Shown one piece after another: positions 23,501-32,799 of a stretch of DNA of 64,000 bases. Under the pieces are notes generated by a model. It was not told the origin of the DNA, searched no databases, and saw only the letters and a program-made list of their open reading frames with translations. Within the stretch, counting starts at the first letter, position 1. Every line of letters starts with the position of its first letter. Position numbers and translations under genes: made by a program. Source of the DNA: Trichostrongylus colubriformis (Eukaryota > Nematoda > Chromadorea > Rhabditida > Trichostrongylidae); the NCBI GenBank assembly GCA_963978905.1, contig OZ022257.1, positions 23,451,274 through 23,515,273 of the forward strand, read 5' to 3'.

Positions 23501-26500
23501 AGATTCAGCGTTAATGTACTGTTCGATTGTGATCTATCTTGCTAAAGTTGTTTTTTAGACGGGAGGGTTGTTCCTGTGGGATGTAGCCGGATGCGAATTA
23601 CTGGAATCTCGCAAAGGACACGAGAAAACAGTTTGGGCCATCGCCCACTCTCCGGATGGAAAGGTAACGAATAGTGTTTGCAAAATGCGACTAATACAGG
23701 ATATTTACTGAATTTTCTTTAGCAGTTATTATCTGTGTCATCTGACAAGCATGCAAAATTCTGGATGTATGAAGTGGTTGCTGAAGGAACCCGGTACGTT
23801 TCACTGGCTGTTCGATCAATTTCTGAGTTAGCAGTGATGCTACGGTACCATCTAGTGCGATAATTTTTTTGATTTCATCGGCTTTCCGTTTCGGCCGTTA
23901 GATTTAAATGGCTATGTATTCCAATTTCCACTTCAATACTTTATTGTGCGAGTAGGCGCAAATTTTTCTTGTTGGCACTCGCCCAAAATTGGGCAGTTCT
24001 GTGGTCCACTTCTGTCTCAGCTTCTGGGGATCAGGAATGAGATGCAAATGCCGAATCTGTAAGCTGCTGAGACCTAGCGTCATGGAGTTCATTTCAGCAA
24101 GCGTTTAACGCTGCGCGAAAGTCGGATACTTGAAGTTCCAGACGAAGCCCTTTGCTGCGCATTCTCACCGGATGGCAAGGTGAGTACCCTGCACTCGGAA
24201 TCTATGAGCTGAGTAGAAGTGTATGAGATACATATGAGAATGCTTTGATTTAATCATTCAGTTTGTTATTATTGGCTTACTGGATAATACAGCAGCCGTA
24301 TACTTCTTTGACACACTGAAGTTTTTCATCTCATTGTACGGCCACTCGTTGCCTGTGACCTGTGTCACTGTGAGCCCTGTGAGTTTGCTCTAAAAACACT
24401 TTTCTACCTTCCATAATCTTGATTATTTTAGAATAGCAAACTTGTCGTAACAGGATCAGCTGACAAATCCATAAAGATCTGGGGACTCGACTTCGGAGAT
24501 TGTCACAAGTCGTTCCACGCTCACGACGATGTGTTAGTTCTAGTTCTAAAATAGTATTTTTTTCCAATGATTGATAAAACCGCATGGGTCTGTGGTTACA
24601 TACGATCGTCAAATGAACGAAAATAGGGCTTTCACATATTTCCACTACATCTGATCTTGAGGATTTGGTGCAGATAATGACCTCAAAGGCTCTTTTTTTC
24701 CAACACGGGTTCGCCACCGATTTTTTATTCGTCTCTAGCCTTTTCGTTCGGGAGAACATAGTTCCCAATTTTGTTTCCGTACACTGCCTCCCTTTGATGC
24801 CATCAATAACAAATTGGAAGGTTGACGACTTGACTCACATGCTCCAGCAGGACTCATTTCCTGTTACTGTTCGATAAGGACTGGCAAAAGACCAGTGCTG
24901 CCATTTCAGTCTGAGGAGACAGACGGGCTTCATCTCACTCTGCTGTATTTGCTTTCAAGGTTGCATTTGTAGTGTATCGCTACTGCAAGCACTTTTTTCC
25001 TACCGGTGCTTCACAATGGTTGGCATAAATTTAGGGTGTCGGCAGTGATGTTCTCTCCATCTGAAGAGATGTTGGTCTGGTCCGCAGGTCGAGATGGTAA
25101 AATCAAGCAGTGGGATGCCCAGAAGATGTGTCGAGTTCAGGTACATATAAGAATACTTTCGCCTGCTTTTACTTCGATATATGTGCGCTTTCGTCTGAGA
25201 AGTGAGATCATGTTCAAATTTTCCTCAATCTGAGCAATGGTGCACCTGAAATTGTAGGTGCTGGATCGGCACGCAGCTGAAATTCGAGCTCTGGCACAAT
25301 CGGATTCTGGGAATTTGCTGGTGAGTTAGTTAAGTATTCTTCGTAGTTTCGGGTGATCCATTATGTGTACAGGGAAATCCGAGCGTTTTATCCCTACTAT
25401 ATATAAAACGCTTCGTCTGTCTGTCCGTCCCTTTGTCCCTTTGTACGTCTGTCACGAAATTAGGTATTATATGAAAAACGACCTGTGGAGATGGGGCCAA
25501 GTGTGGTATGGGTAGGGCATGGGACAGTAAGTAAGGACCACACATGGACCAAGTTGAGCTCCGCCCACGGGGGCGGGGCGTGATCCAGAATGTTTCGTTT
25601 TCAGACGGAAAATTGTTGAATGGGTTTGAATGTGCCCCAAACGTCGGGGGAAAGATGGATTGAGGTTAGGGATGAGTTAGTAAAAGTCATAAAAGAGGCC
25701 CGAGTACAGTGGGTGGAGCATCTGTGGTTGTGGGCGGAGCTAGGACGTTACATGAAAAACGACCTGTGGAGATGGGGCCAGGTGTGATATGGGTAGGGCA
25801 TGGGACAGGAAGTAAAGACCACGCATGGACCAAGTTAAGCTCCGCCCACGGGGGCGGGGCGTGATCCAGAATGTTTCGTTTCCAGACGGAAAATTGTTAA
25901 ATGGGTTTGAATGTGCCCCAAACGTCGGGGGAAAGATGGATTGAGGTTAGTAAAAGTCATGAAAGAGGCCCGAGTACAGTGGGTGGATATCTGTGGTTGT
26001 GGGCGGAGCTAGGACGTTACATGAAAAACGACCTGTGGAGATGGGGACAAGTATGATAGGGTAGGGCATGAGACAAGGAATAAAGACCAGACATGGACCC
26101 AGTTAAGCTCCGCCCTGGGTGCGCGGGGGACGCCCTAAATGTTGTTGTTTTCAGACCGGTCAACCATACCAGTAGGCGAACAAAAATGCACAGTGTTAAT
26201 TCTCATGGATGCCAACATCAATCCGTGTTGATCAAACTTATCGGTTCCTTTGCGGGTGGTACTGGACCATCATCTGTTTCGTGCACGAGGGTTGCGAAGT
26301 TGTGAATTTTGCAACAGATGTGAGAACAGACATTGAAAGGTGGACGGTTTTTAGTGACAGTAGGGACTCGGTTCGAAATAGAAGAAAGAGGTAAGTCGTT
26401 ACAATAGCTGAGAGGTCTTTTGAAGTATTGGAAACTTATGTCATTCCTATTCATAAAAGAATTAGATTCGTGTATAGAGTGAGGTATGCTCCAGAGGTGC

Positions 26501-29500
26501 CTTAACCAGTACTTTGTTCTGCGGTGACTAGGCAGTGCACAGAACAGAAAAAATATCTTTACTATAGAGCGTTCCTGATGCAGCTTCGATATTTTGTATG
26601 ACCATAGATCAGTTACTATGAATGCAGATCTTTTAGAGGTCAGAAAAATCAAAAATGCCTCAGGAAAAAATAGCTAAGATATGATTACACAGGGATGTTT
26701 TCTTTCCGATGTAATGTGATTATGGCTACCTTCAATTCGAAGGGAAAGAAACAATTCCGATCGACCTCCTAACGTCCATGGTGTTACGCGCACGGTAGTG
26801 TGCGCCAGCCAACTGGTTAGTACATATTTGTGACGAAGTTTATTGCAGTTCTCCGCTTCGCATGATAAGTCTTTGCGCTGTTGGGAGCTGACAGAAGAGA
26901 TAATCGTAGTTCAAGAAGAGGAAGAAATGGAGAGGTTAGTGTCTACTTTATAATAGTTGACGCTTTACAGTTCAGTTGAATAGTTTCTTTTGGTTCGGTT
27001 TTTTGATGTTGTTGTAAATATGTTGCTATCACCGTTTCGTTGGTCGGGGTTCTTGGTGCACAAGCACGCCTACTATGTCGATGATAACGAGGGGAAGTGG
27101 TAGATAAATCGAATGCAGCCTCGCCTTTCGAATAAGCAAACTACACCTGCGCTAGCAAATTCCTTTATTACCCTCACACCGACGTTTGCCTGAACCCGCC
27201 TAACTCCCTTTTAGACCCCTACCTCCATCCATTTCCTATGTCGTAAAGTCCTCTTGTCGATCCCCAATTATACCTCCTGCTGCCTATAATGACAGTTTCT
27301 GAGCGTTTAGTTGAGAAGTGTACTACAAAGTTGTTCGGGAACTCTTCATTACTCTGATGGATCAGTTTAGCAGAGACCTTGTAGCGGGGGCGCTCTTTCA
27401 TTGTTCATGGTTACTATATCAGATTTAATCTCGTTGCAATACTTGTCAACTGTCTGACGCAACAATGGATGTGTTCGAGCAAAAATGGAAACACTAAAGG
27501 GAATGTTGAAGTGGCTTCCGAAAAGGAGCTTCACTCCGAGTAATGTTGCTTGCACAAATTATTTAGCAAGCCCGACTTTTGCTTTTATTGTCACTGAAAA
27601 GAGCGCCGTCTGATCTAACACGTTTTGTTCTTCTTGTCACAAGCAGTTGCCATCCTGAATGTGATTACATGCAACAAAATTCAAGGCAGGATGACCTTCC
27701 AGAGAGAAAGAATACGAAGCCCGCCTTATTGATGAGGAGGACGTGGTTTCTGGCGAGGTACTTGATGCTGAAGCGGGTCTCGCCTCGGTCAAAACTAGCC
27801 AGAGTATTGTATCGGTATGTACTTCAAGTTTTTGCTCTCTATTGCTATCTCCATCCAACACTGCAATTTATAACCCTTTTTCAACCTAAGGCAGAAAATA
27901 TTATCGAGGCAGTTGATATCGTGAGAAATGAGCGAGTACATTCAGGGGATATTGCGGAGGTATTTTAGCCTATTTACTTTTGTAATTCTTATTCAGAAGT
28001 TTTGAGTTCAATCTACCACTTTGTAACCGCATTATTAATATCTTTCCAGCATGATCCTCATCCATTATTTGCTTCTTACAATAGCAAGTCGTACGATCAT
28101 TTCATTGTTGATGTTATTGCGAAATGTCGTCCGAGGTAATCTTAGTATTGTCGCCCTAATGTTAGCTTGCAATTTTCTTTTTGATATGTCTTTGTTTAGC
28201 AATCTGGAAAGGGCTTTATTACTTGTTCCACTCAACTACATATCTGATATTCTTACGGCTTTATCGGAATGCGTTCAGAAACGTTACAAAGTGGAATTCG
28301 CAGTACGCATAGCTATATTCTTGATAAGGTTAGTTTATTGTGGTTGTTTTAGGGTGTAGGAGTAGAACAGTCAGATGATGGTTCATTGAACAACAAAGTA
28401 GAGCTAAATTCTATTCACTTGGTTGGTTTGTGTAAACTTGTGTGGAGCAGTGCATAAATTGCAGTTGGCGTTACAAATACGCCACTTAATTACTCTATTT
28501 CCCCTCTGAAAGCTATAAAGATCTTCGTTGCTCGGCATATTCAAAACGAAGCATAAAGCATTTGGGATTAACAAATCGTTTCTGGAATGCTACATCCAAT
28601 TTATTTAAAACTGTAATGGCAGTTGGGTAATGGTGATCCGTGGTTTAGTCCTCAATCTGTCGAATGGGAGTGGTGCCATTTGCCATTACTTCTTTTCCAC
28701 TTGCCACTGTACAAAATTCACACTGTACATTGCTTTGTCCGGCATCTTATCAATCCACCCAAAAATAAAATATTATCATTCCACCAGAGATAAAATAGCC
28801 TCCAAGTCACCTCCGGGAGGGACAAACGTCAGTGTCTAAATGTACCAATGGTAAATAGGATCCTGTTATTATTAGTAAAAATATGCGAAATTTTTCAAGA
28901 ATTTCTTCCCTCTATGCCATCCTCACCACTGAAAATTGTTATTATCAGTTGAAAATTTAATTGGTCAAAAAACCAAGATTGAGAGAAAGAATTGAGAGAA
29001 AAGTAGGGTAAATTAAAAATATATTTAAAGTCAGCGCATCATACCTGGTATCCATGGCCTCGACTTATGCGCTGGAATTCAGGCGACACTCGTGAAGGAG
29101 CAACCGAAAACCTCGAAAAATCGTCATTTTCATGGCGGACGCAGAGATTGCAATAGTTCAACTATACTCTTGAATTGGCGGGTTTCCTCCCCATGAATCC
29201 AGGACAAAGACTCATGGAGCTTCCAGAAAAATGCGGGGAAAGTGTCGCAAAGGTTTCCTTGTAACCTAATATTTTCCAATTCAAATCGTCCCAAATCATT
29301 TCAAATGAAGGTGCCAGGACTACTTCCTTCATCAAGATTTTCTTTAAAAGCACATTCCGCGTTTGTGAGCGCTCTTGCGTCCACTCCTGAAAGTAGGGCC
29401 TCTTACCTATTCGCCAAAGAAAAAAGGAACGAAATTTTATCGCAAACCGTGAACAGGCTCTCCTGACTACAGACCTTGTACGAGAACTGAAGCTTCGGGA

Positions 29501-31424
29501 AGAGTTGTTACATGATGATATCACTCACAATTGAAAGATGTCACTTGAATCGCCCTACTGACGTTGCTTCAAACATGGGGATTTGTGGATTATGTTATCT
29601 TATCGCAACCGCTGGCAAACCTTTAACACATTATCGCCATGTTGGAAAATGCTCCGTCCTGTGCGAGGTATGGTCAGAGTGGGTGGGCAGGGTCGGAGAA
29701 GATACGGGAGGAATTGACAGCTTGAGGAGATGCAGTGGCGGCGTAAAAAGAGTAAAACCTGGGCAGCTATCCGTGTATCTATCTGCTCCAGCCACTTAGG
29801 TAGCTCATATGATTATCGCGGAGTGTGCCTTAACACGTTGACGACGGTGGCAGACAATGGTGGCTGACAGCCACTCTGTCTCATGGGACGATGGCAGACA
29901 ATGGTGTCTGCCAGTATATTTTCTCAGAAGAAAGATGGACGAACAACCAAGTCCGTGGTAAACTTGTCCCTTGGGGGGAGCTTGTACCTCTGAATGAATA
30001 CCACAGCTGTTTGGCGCGAATCACCCGCCGTGAACACGAATTTCACAACCGCTTGCCACAAAACCGCTTGGCGCCCGCGCCACAGGCGCCGGCGCCAAAA
30101 TACCGCAAATCACCAAATTAGCTGAAAACTTGTACACTGGGGTAATTTGATGCCGTGAACACGAATTTCACAACCGCTTGCCACAAAACCGCTTGGCGCC
30201 CGCGCCACAGGCGCCGGCGCCAAAATACCGCAAATCACCAAATTAGTTCGTTGAGTTCGTTGCGCAATACCAATTCGTTGAGTTCGTCGATGTCAGCATA
30301 AGGAACGCTCATGGTGACAAGATCACTCATAAGGATGATGGTACTTGCGGAGTTCCTACTTCGATATCCTTTAGGCAGCGTTCAGACTCCGCGATCGATT
30401 CGCGCGCTCGACGCGATCGATAAGGCATGCGTTCCCCTGCGTTGGTTGCACCGTTTCAACGAAGAGTAAAAGGGCACTTCCAAATGCAAGCCATAAAAAA
30501 TAGAGCTTTGTCAAGGTAGCGTCTAGGGCGCGGGCGCCAGACAGTTTGAGGCGCAAGTCATGCAAGAAATGGCGAAAAACAACCGTCAATGTAGCGCCTA
30601 TTGCACGCGCCAAGCAGTTTTGAGCCGAGCGGGTGTAATATTCATCCTCAGAAGGTAAACTTTCTATGGAGAGAAATTTCCAACCAAATTTGCTGTAAAA
30701 ATTGGTAAAAACTGGACTGATCTCGGAAGACTGGAGCAATAAAAGCTAAATCGTGTCAAGGATTGAGACCGCATTCTAAATTTCTGCATTTCTTGGAACA
30801 TTTTGGCCGTAGCCGTTCATATATCCAAAAACTATCATGTTTCTACGAAGAGAAATGCGCCGTCCCATGGGCAATCCATGAAAAAAACGGCTCGTCGTCA
30901 ACGTGTTAAATGGGAACTTTCTCCGAAAGTCATGAATAGTGATCCTCACTCCTGGAAGTTGTGCCCTCAAAATCTGCCGCAGCGACAGGTGAATGAAATG
31001 GCTTATCTGAGACTATCCACTTATCACTGCCCTGCAATGGCACTTCGTAAGATATTATGTCTGGTAATATTTTGAGGCTTTCTTTTGTCTACATATCTGC
31101 TTGTGTATTCAGAATTCATCAAAACTTCATAATTAATTCCGTCGAAATGTTACCCGTGATTGAAAAGATTTCTGCCGAAATGCCCAAAGGAATAGCGGAT
31201 GTTCGCGTGAGCCCTTTTTTCGAAAGAGTCTTTTCACTGTTGAAATTTCCATTAGGAAATGCCCATTTTTTTAGGACGTGACTGGTTTTAATTTGTCTGC
31301 ATTGGAACTACTTCAATTAGAACTTGAGGAATCACAAAATCTGAAGTTGTTTGCGGATGTATCTGAGGTGGCAAACGTCAAAAAGAAAAAGAATAAAGCG
31401 AGAAAAGCGGTCATAAAGACGTGA
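9585..31424 (+). CDS. WDR3: WDR3 (Dip2/Utp12) U3 snoRNP WD-repeat protein
   Basis: WDR3/Dip2 is a core UtpB subunit of the nucleolar small-subunit processome, needed for 18S rRNA maturation. I joined 26 exons whose splice phases all agree. They give 2,793 coding bases (930 residues plus stop), against about 943 in the human protein. The start [11 protein letters not shown] matches the conserved N-terminus of the family. Two WD40 propellers are visible; examples are [12 protein letters not shown] (exon 2), DCVVILWD (exon 4), SSDKHAKFW (exon 14), [18 protein letters not shown] (exon 17) and RDGKIKQWD (exon 18). The Utp12 domain follows ([13 protein letters not shown] in exon 24, MLPVIEKI in exon 25). 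The C-terminus is a Lys-rich tail ([10 protein letters not shown]) ending at TGA 31422. Intron 10 carries an LTR retrotransposon on the opposite strand. No frame-breaking lesion was found, so the gene appears functional. No AATAAA is obvious just after the stop. Confidence 0.96.
10004..10018. repeat. G15 homopolymer tract
   Basis: Fifteen consecutive G bases lie in WDR3 intron 1, a potential G-quadruplex site on the + strand. Confidence 0.9.
13365..13690 (+). repeat. Dispersed repeat family A, copy 1
   Basis: Shares GGGTGATAAGGAATC, GGTCTAGGAAGCCTAT, GAGGTGTAGAGTAATGAGCA and GTCCACCGGTCAGTATCA with 32450-32785. A reverse-orientation relative lies near 52860-53045. It is non-coding and sits in WDR3 intron 8. 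Confidence 0.8.
13700..13775 (+). repeat. tRNA-like, possible SINE head
   Basis: A box A-like TGGTGTATTGG (13712-13722) and a box B-like GTTTGAGTCC (13756-13765) are spaced as in a tRNA gene. No clean cloverleaf can be folded by eye. It may be a degraded tRNA-derived SINE. Confidence 0.3.
15150..15560 (+). repeat. Dispersed repeat family B, copy 1
   Basis: Contains GCGAAACTCGCACTGAAAAA, TCATTCATC-type and CACTGCTGAG-like segments shared with 35160-35850, 40195-40480 and 47770-48130. The short reading frames across it are not conserved between copies. It lies in WDR3 intron 10 just left of the retrotransposon. Confidence 0.75.
15636..15963 (-). repeat. 3' LTR of the retrotransposon
   Basis: Identical to the 5' LTR by eye. 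Expected to supply the polyadenylation signal. Confidence 0.92.
15964..15982 (-). promoter_or_regulatory. Polypurine tract
   Basis: The minus strand reads GCGGGGAGGGGAGGCA right before the 3' LTR, the expected place for the plus-strand primer. It is only about 30 bases after the Gag-Pol stop. Confidence 0.75.
15995..22486 (-). CDS. Retrotransposon Gag-Pol polyprotein, single frame
   Basis: One uninterrupted frame of 2,163 codons from the ATG at 22486 (in the LTR), or 2,156 from the ATG at 22465. Numbering from 22486: a coiled-coil-prone Gag N-terminus (~60-180); a CCHC zinc knuckle [14 protein letters not shown] (~496-509); an aspartic protease with DTG (~582); a reverse transcriptase with LCVDYREVN and YIDDM (~1008); RNase H with YTDAS (~1162); an integrase with an HH-CC zinc site (~1375-1412) and D, D-35-E residues (in [12 protein letters not shown] and TERVNG). 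There is no frameshift or stop between Gag and Pol, so both come from one polyprotein. After the integrase tail there is an extra region of about 400 residues (~1745-2163) that I cannot assign. No transmembrane envelope-like protein is seen. It copies element RNA to DNA and inserts it into the genome. Confidence 0.93.
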   Translation of the reverse strand: MRPHECDMGAKPPKEDSEDEMDVGDQVRDSLDPKGGRPPLSVEWAAVRRACDEALDEQIRNLAESKRTAILDAVEAAVAAARAEVEDAFREVSELRDFLTETGLCVAHLRPILRDAEVKLGLIEALAGELGCGRAHLVRAVVTLKEERSRLMAQISVLQEQLDQNRTETQQRPCEEKQGKNCSWRRLGERLMSSIEVKDEFIQEDGVHHHDEARKKDGPWNPRLDWQGRSAVGSTRRFRIARTSESEISSDSEKYVENGPPSNANASPSDLWGVFKAMWKAQTAASVERYTGKNSLSDFLRGFEIKYPRESWSNRERRDILVTLLDGPAKMLFSNLPKRIQEGSFEDVIEALERARRDPCKKLKKVEEWDRLRKRDNETVEEFCYKMERISREIHGDSDRDFLLGSKLHACLAEWRDSYHLLAALEAPTGMVYQSVRQAALRLERARETWQPKQPQSQGVQERDKADRLKYRGLGRENKEDLVSGTTGKNLTTVGRECYKCGGVGHYARNCPKARSQESSTRSEDRQKRGARERKPSGSFSAHLEKWCGAVVKEDRKDLVTEAYGKPFTCKVDMLGMTVDAMIDTGSVVSIIPLGLLLEAKRRMIDLDRMVTMMGDGNSQRVVDASGNAMSFLMLVATEVNVRGAGRARVQLHIHKSKDNVVLLGTNALEALGIHIKFGGSVVEPVNRQQDNVMGGPIRSIHRHVIPAGGITTVPVSGGVGSDECIFWSNNSRIASGVLKVTHGEALVSVRNCTNEPWVIRKGETLGTWNRERWHDPRTRELAGDMLELSRKLPEIQTNRVEELLAMLEGNRKTERYTEEWKGLIATYEDVFAMSDLELTQTDLMQHSIDVGDSPPIKQRVRPVPYALRNQVCEMLDDLKRRNIIEDSASPWASPIVLVAKKDGSIRLCVDYREVNKVIKKDSYPLPPIDMTLQNLRGKRCFTSLDLASGYWQIPLTEEAKEISAFTTMAGLFQFRVLPFGLSTAPAVFQRLMEKVLGSLMGSEVSVYIDDMLVATETVERHLEVLEQVFQALRKAHLKLKPQKCRILETSVEFLGHVIDQEGLRTDPDKVEKIHEYPQPVTLAQLRTFLGMAGYYRKFILRYASIAQPLYDLTSTKSPFVWTEAHTRAFTTLKELLTKAPVLGQPDIEGARKGTRPFYIYTDASRTGIGAVLAQEGNDKLIHPLHFASRGLSKAERNYHITDQEALGVMFAVKKFHYFIYGVHTVVRTDHAALTSLFKRTNVSPRVLRWALELQRYDLEIEYVKGAANSVADALSRGTVSEEDVVESKYTENEKIVALVKDSDWLEELRSDEEFRPIIESLELGRVDEVRFAQYGKKFTTADFEVSDGKLRLIRENGSRVNVVPQSRRKELFTEAHHGIMGGHFNARKMFSQLEKVAFWPKMKQDIAKWCQECQKCFINNTHKVNTPPLKPVMVSKPFEIIGIDLLEMGTSSRGNRYIVTIIDHFTKFLGAYPVPNKKAETVAEVLFSQWICGAGRWPEVILSDRGTEFENSIVNALCEVMGIKQQFTKGYCPRENGITERVNGTIIRMLRKKTVVPAEWDVILPTVVYAYNACPHEATGESPHFLLYGQDPKYPWQIIPRDLLSPCTVDYDQYKTEFLAGLKLARECISSHSENYREKMKEQYDKRFKTEKISKFNEGDRVYVKIPQEKGKASFPKLTTDWSGPYRVIESSANSALVTLIGQNKEPLRVQFDHLIKIPPAIADTPLKTKGCRGRRGRKSKLVSGCCKMIRYSANFRERSMTTANPLHVDFICPGGLSIDGQRLPCSSNMTWSEITGSRGSPIDTLMFDSVYKLARVATIMSQTHTTPEMRVARILDSEYDALSPTGLGYAISFFSAKCLHVMQAMQVRNSTEHQHWEAHPHRTQEDPYDLPSLFDYACSWAQAHPWSMELWKKLPPKKTLVLLPCDFKEHVMSIQSHCQMVRVYAKPDDVQESWCQDEFSAVVLFSPSRAFNSSAWAQAWQLILGMISDGVEYFVLGTPRDNKQWPKAVDGLRDLCEETVAQRPKLQARIKCLLMTKAEESLPTHPCNVIADKTGAQPRFYTASAVKKFYEATREFYMSHLRLTPYYRIKSKTETSESHVQPRQINHGRATTIPHHRNYLPPRNLHYQPHFRSEYRRSFRKNGNMARGQWAQTSRRRTYRS
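22447..22464 (-). promoter_or_regulatory. Putative primer binding site
   Basis: Immediately after the 5' LTR the minus strand reads TGGGGGCCAAGCCACCC. It starts with TGG, as tRNA-primed sites do. The matching tRNA was not determined. The second Gag-Pol ATG overlaps this border by one base. Confidence 0.55.
22465..22792 (-). repeat. 5' LTR of the retrotransposon
   Basis: Reads TGTGAGGATACC to GAGTGCGACA on the minus strand. It is the upstream LTR for Gag-Pol and should hold its promoter. An in-frame ATG at 22486 lies within it. Confidence 0.92.
22812..31424 (+). CDS. WDR3: WDR3 exons 11-26 (second propeller and Utp12 domain)
   Basis: Exons: 22812-22889, 22947-23066, 23559-23663, 23723-23793, 24098-24179, 24262-24378, 24432-24532, 25035-25140, 25258-25320, 26849-26934, 27703-27814, 27891-27959, 28050-28135, 28200-28328, 31113-31206, 31275-31424. 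Exon 12 appears to end in a GC donor (AAAG then GCTTGT), because the protein continues TK/TGG exactly across it. Exon 17 best ends at 24532 with donor GTTAGT to keep frame. Introns 19 and 24 are long and filled with repeats. Confidence 0.88.
25400..26160. repeat. Tandem ~269-281 bp repeat, about 2.7 units
   Basis: ATGAAAAACGACCTGTGGAG starts at 25471, 25752 and 26021. Units contain the palindromic CTCCGCCCACGGGGGCGGGG and GGGCGGAGCTAGGACGTTAC. A CTGTCTGTCCGTCC microsatellite lies at the left edge. The GGGCGGAGCTAGG motif links it to the 4.3-8.9 kb block. It fills WDR3 intron 19. Confidence 0.85.
29380..29535 (+). other. Possible coding fragment inside WDR3 intron 24
   Basis: One + frame ends with a helical, charged stretch ([20 protein letters not shown]) before a stop near 29533. 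It has no supported start or splice sites and no recognised family. It may be an inserted pseudogene piece. Confidence 0.25.
30027..30250. repeat. Two near-identical 95-bp repeats, 125-bp spacing
   Basis: GCCGTGAACACGAATTTCAC starts at 30027 and 30152, and both copies run to CACCAAATTAG. Each contains the palindrome-rich GGCGCCCGCGCCACAGGCGC. They lie in WDR3 intron 24. Confidence 0.9.
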
Positions 31425-31961
31425 AGCAATTTGTCGTCTTTAAATTAAATTTGTTGTTGTTACTTGTTGGATATTGATTTTGAATTTTGTTGAAATTAAA
31501 TTGTTACTAGCTTAATTGATGGGCAGCCGCATGTTGTCTCATTGATTAGAGTTGTTCGTTGTTCCGCTTAGAGATCTATACATACTGTTATTTGCTATTG
31601 GTTGCTTTCCCATTGTTTTACTAATGACTCATTGAGCAAATAGAATTGTCATTTTTGATATGGGAGATGCTCGCATCGTTGAAAATGTATATAAAGCCCT
31701 TAAAGTTTATCTTCAAGCGAACAAAGCGGCTTTATGGTAAATGTTGCATCTTGGAACAGTGATGCGAAATGAAGAAGGAACACGACTAGTTAGTCACCAA
31801 AGACGTTATCCAACGGGCCTTATTGAATAGGCCTATGCGGCTGCACACCCGGCTGGACATGGGCATCTCTGCCCGTCACCCACGTTTCCAGCCGCATATC
31901 GATCTGCCTCTTTCTCGATTTCCTCTTTTGGTAAACGTGACGTGGGAGGTGCATCGTATTT
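31425..31961. other. WDR3 3' flank
   Basis: AT-rich 3' untranslated or intergenic DNA. There is no canonical AATAAA shortly after the stop; an ATTAAA-like variant occurs near 31443-31500. No other gene is seen. Confidence 0.4.
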
Positions 31962-32408
31962 TTATTTTTGGAGTCTAGGAGGCCTTAGGACGATAGAGCA
32001 GAAGATTTCTCCCTGCTTTCTCAAAGTCTTTCTTTCACGTTTCTTCGCCTTTTGTTGTTTTTCTAGTGCGGTTGACCTAATGTATACTGTTCGATGTCGC
32101 ACATGATTACTGACATCCGTGTAGGTCAGTGTGAGTAAATGGGCTTGTTGCAGTAGACTTAGGTAGTAGTTGGTAACCTCTAAGTGAATTTGTCTGCTTT
32201 TCTTGAAGGGTTTTAATGGTATTGTCAGAAAAGAGTTCCTTAAAGTCTCAACGATGCATTTTGAGGTCTTCGCTCTATGCTCTGCACTTCTGTTTTGTTT
32301 TTTTTTTCTGTGCAATTGTTTTCGCTGGTATTCACTCAATTCCACGCCCGTTTCCTGCGAGCTGTCCAGCTCATCATTTGAGAAACGCACTGGGGCACAG
32401 CTTTTCAT
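31962..32408 (-). CDS. Small Lys/Arg-rich protein, possible divergent HLH
   Basis: A 148-codon single-exon frame from ATG 32408 to a stop at 31962. It is basic overall, with a cluster QRKQLHRKKKQNRSAEHRA (~30-48). Two predicted helices follow, separated by IPLKPFKKS (VETLRNSF and IHLEVTNYYLSLLQQ). The basic patch, helix, Pro/Lys loop and helix resemble a bHLH domain, but key consensus residues are not all present. A second basic run (KQQKAKKRERKTLRK) lies near the C-terminus. The gene converges with WDR3 and starts next to a family A repeat. Chance or a decayed exon is the alternative. Confidence 0.4.
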   Translation of the reverse strand: MKSCAPVRFSNDELDSSQETGVELSEYQRKQLHRKKKQNRSAEHRAKTSKCIVETLRNSFLTIPLKPFKKSRQIHLEVTNYYLSLLQQAHLLTLTYTDVSNHVRHRTVYIRSTALEKQQKAKKRERKTLRKQGEIFCSIVLRPPRLQK

Positions 32409-32449
32409 TGAAGTGCTTGTTACTTGTAGTCGCCACAGAATAGCCCCTA

Positions 32450-32785
32450 AAGACTGGTATTGGTAATGTGGGTGATAAGGAATCCCTAAAAGACGTCTTT
32501 CACTTGAAAACCAGGCGTCTAGGAAGCCTATCTGCGGCGAATTCTCCCACGAAAAGAAAAACGCGCCTGAGCTGTGGCGGAGGCATCATTTTCTACTCCA
32601 GCCGATTTCTTTATACCTGCCCGCCTCCTAGACATCATTTTGCCGAGGGCTGACTGAGGTGTAGAGTAATGAGCATGACAGCAGAATGATACTTATCCTA
32701 TCGTATTAGAGCCGTATTGATGGAAATGACGTGTAAGCCTTCATGGTGAAAACGTCCACCGGTCAGTATCAGTTTGCAATGAATG
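32450..32785 (+). repeat. Dispersed repeat family A, copy 2
   Basis: Collinear with 13365-13690 over shared blocks such as GAGGTGTAGAGTAATGAGCA and GTCCACCGGTCAGTATCA, with small insertions. Non-coding. Confidence 0.8.
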
Positions 32786-32799
32786 ACACACTTGAATTT

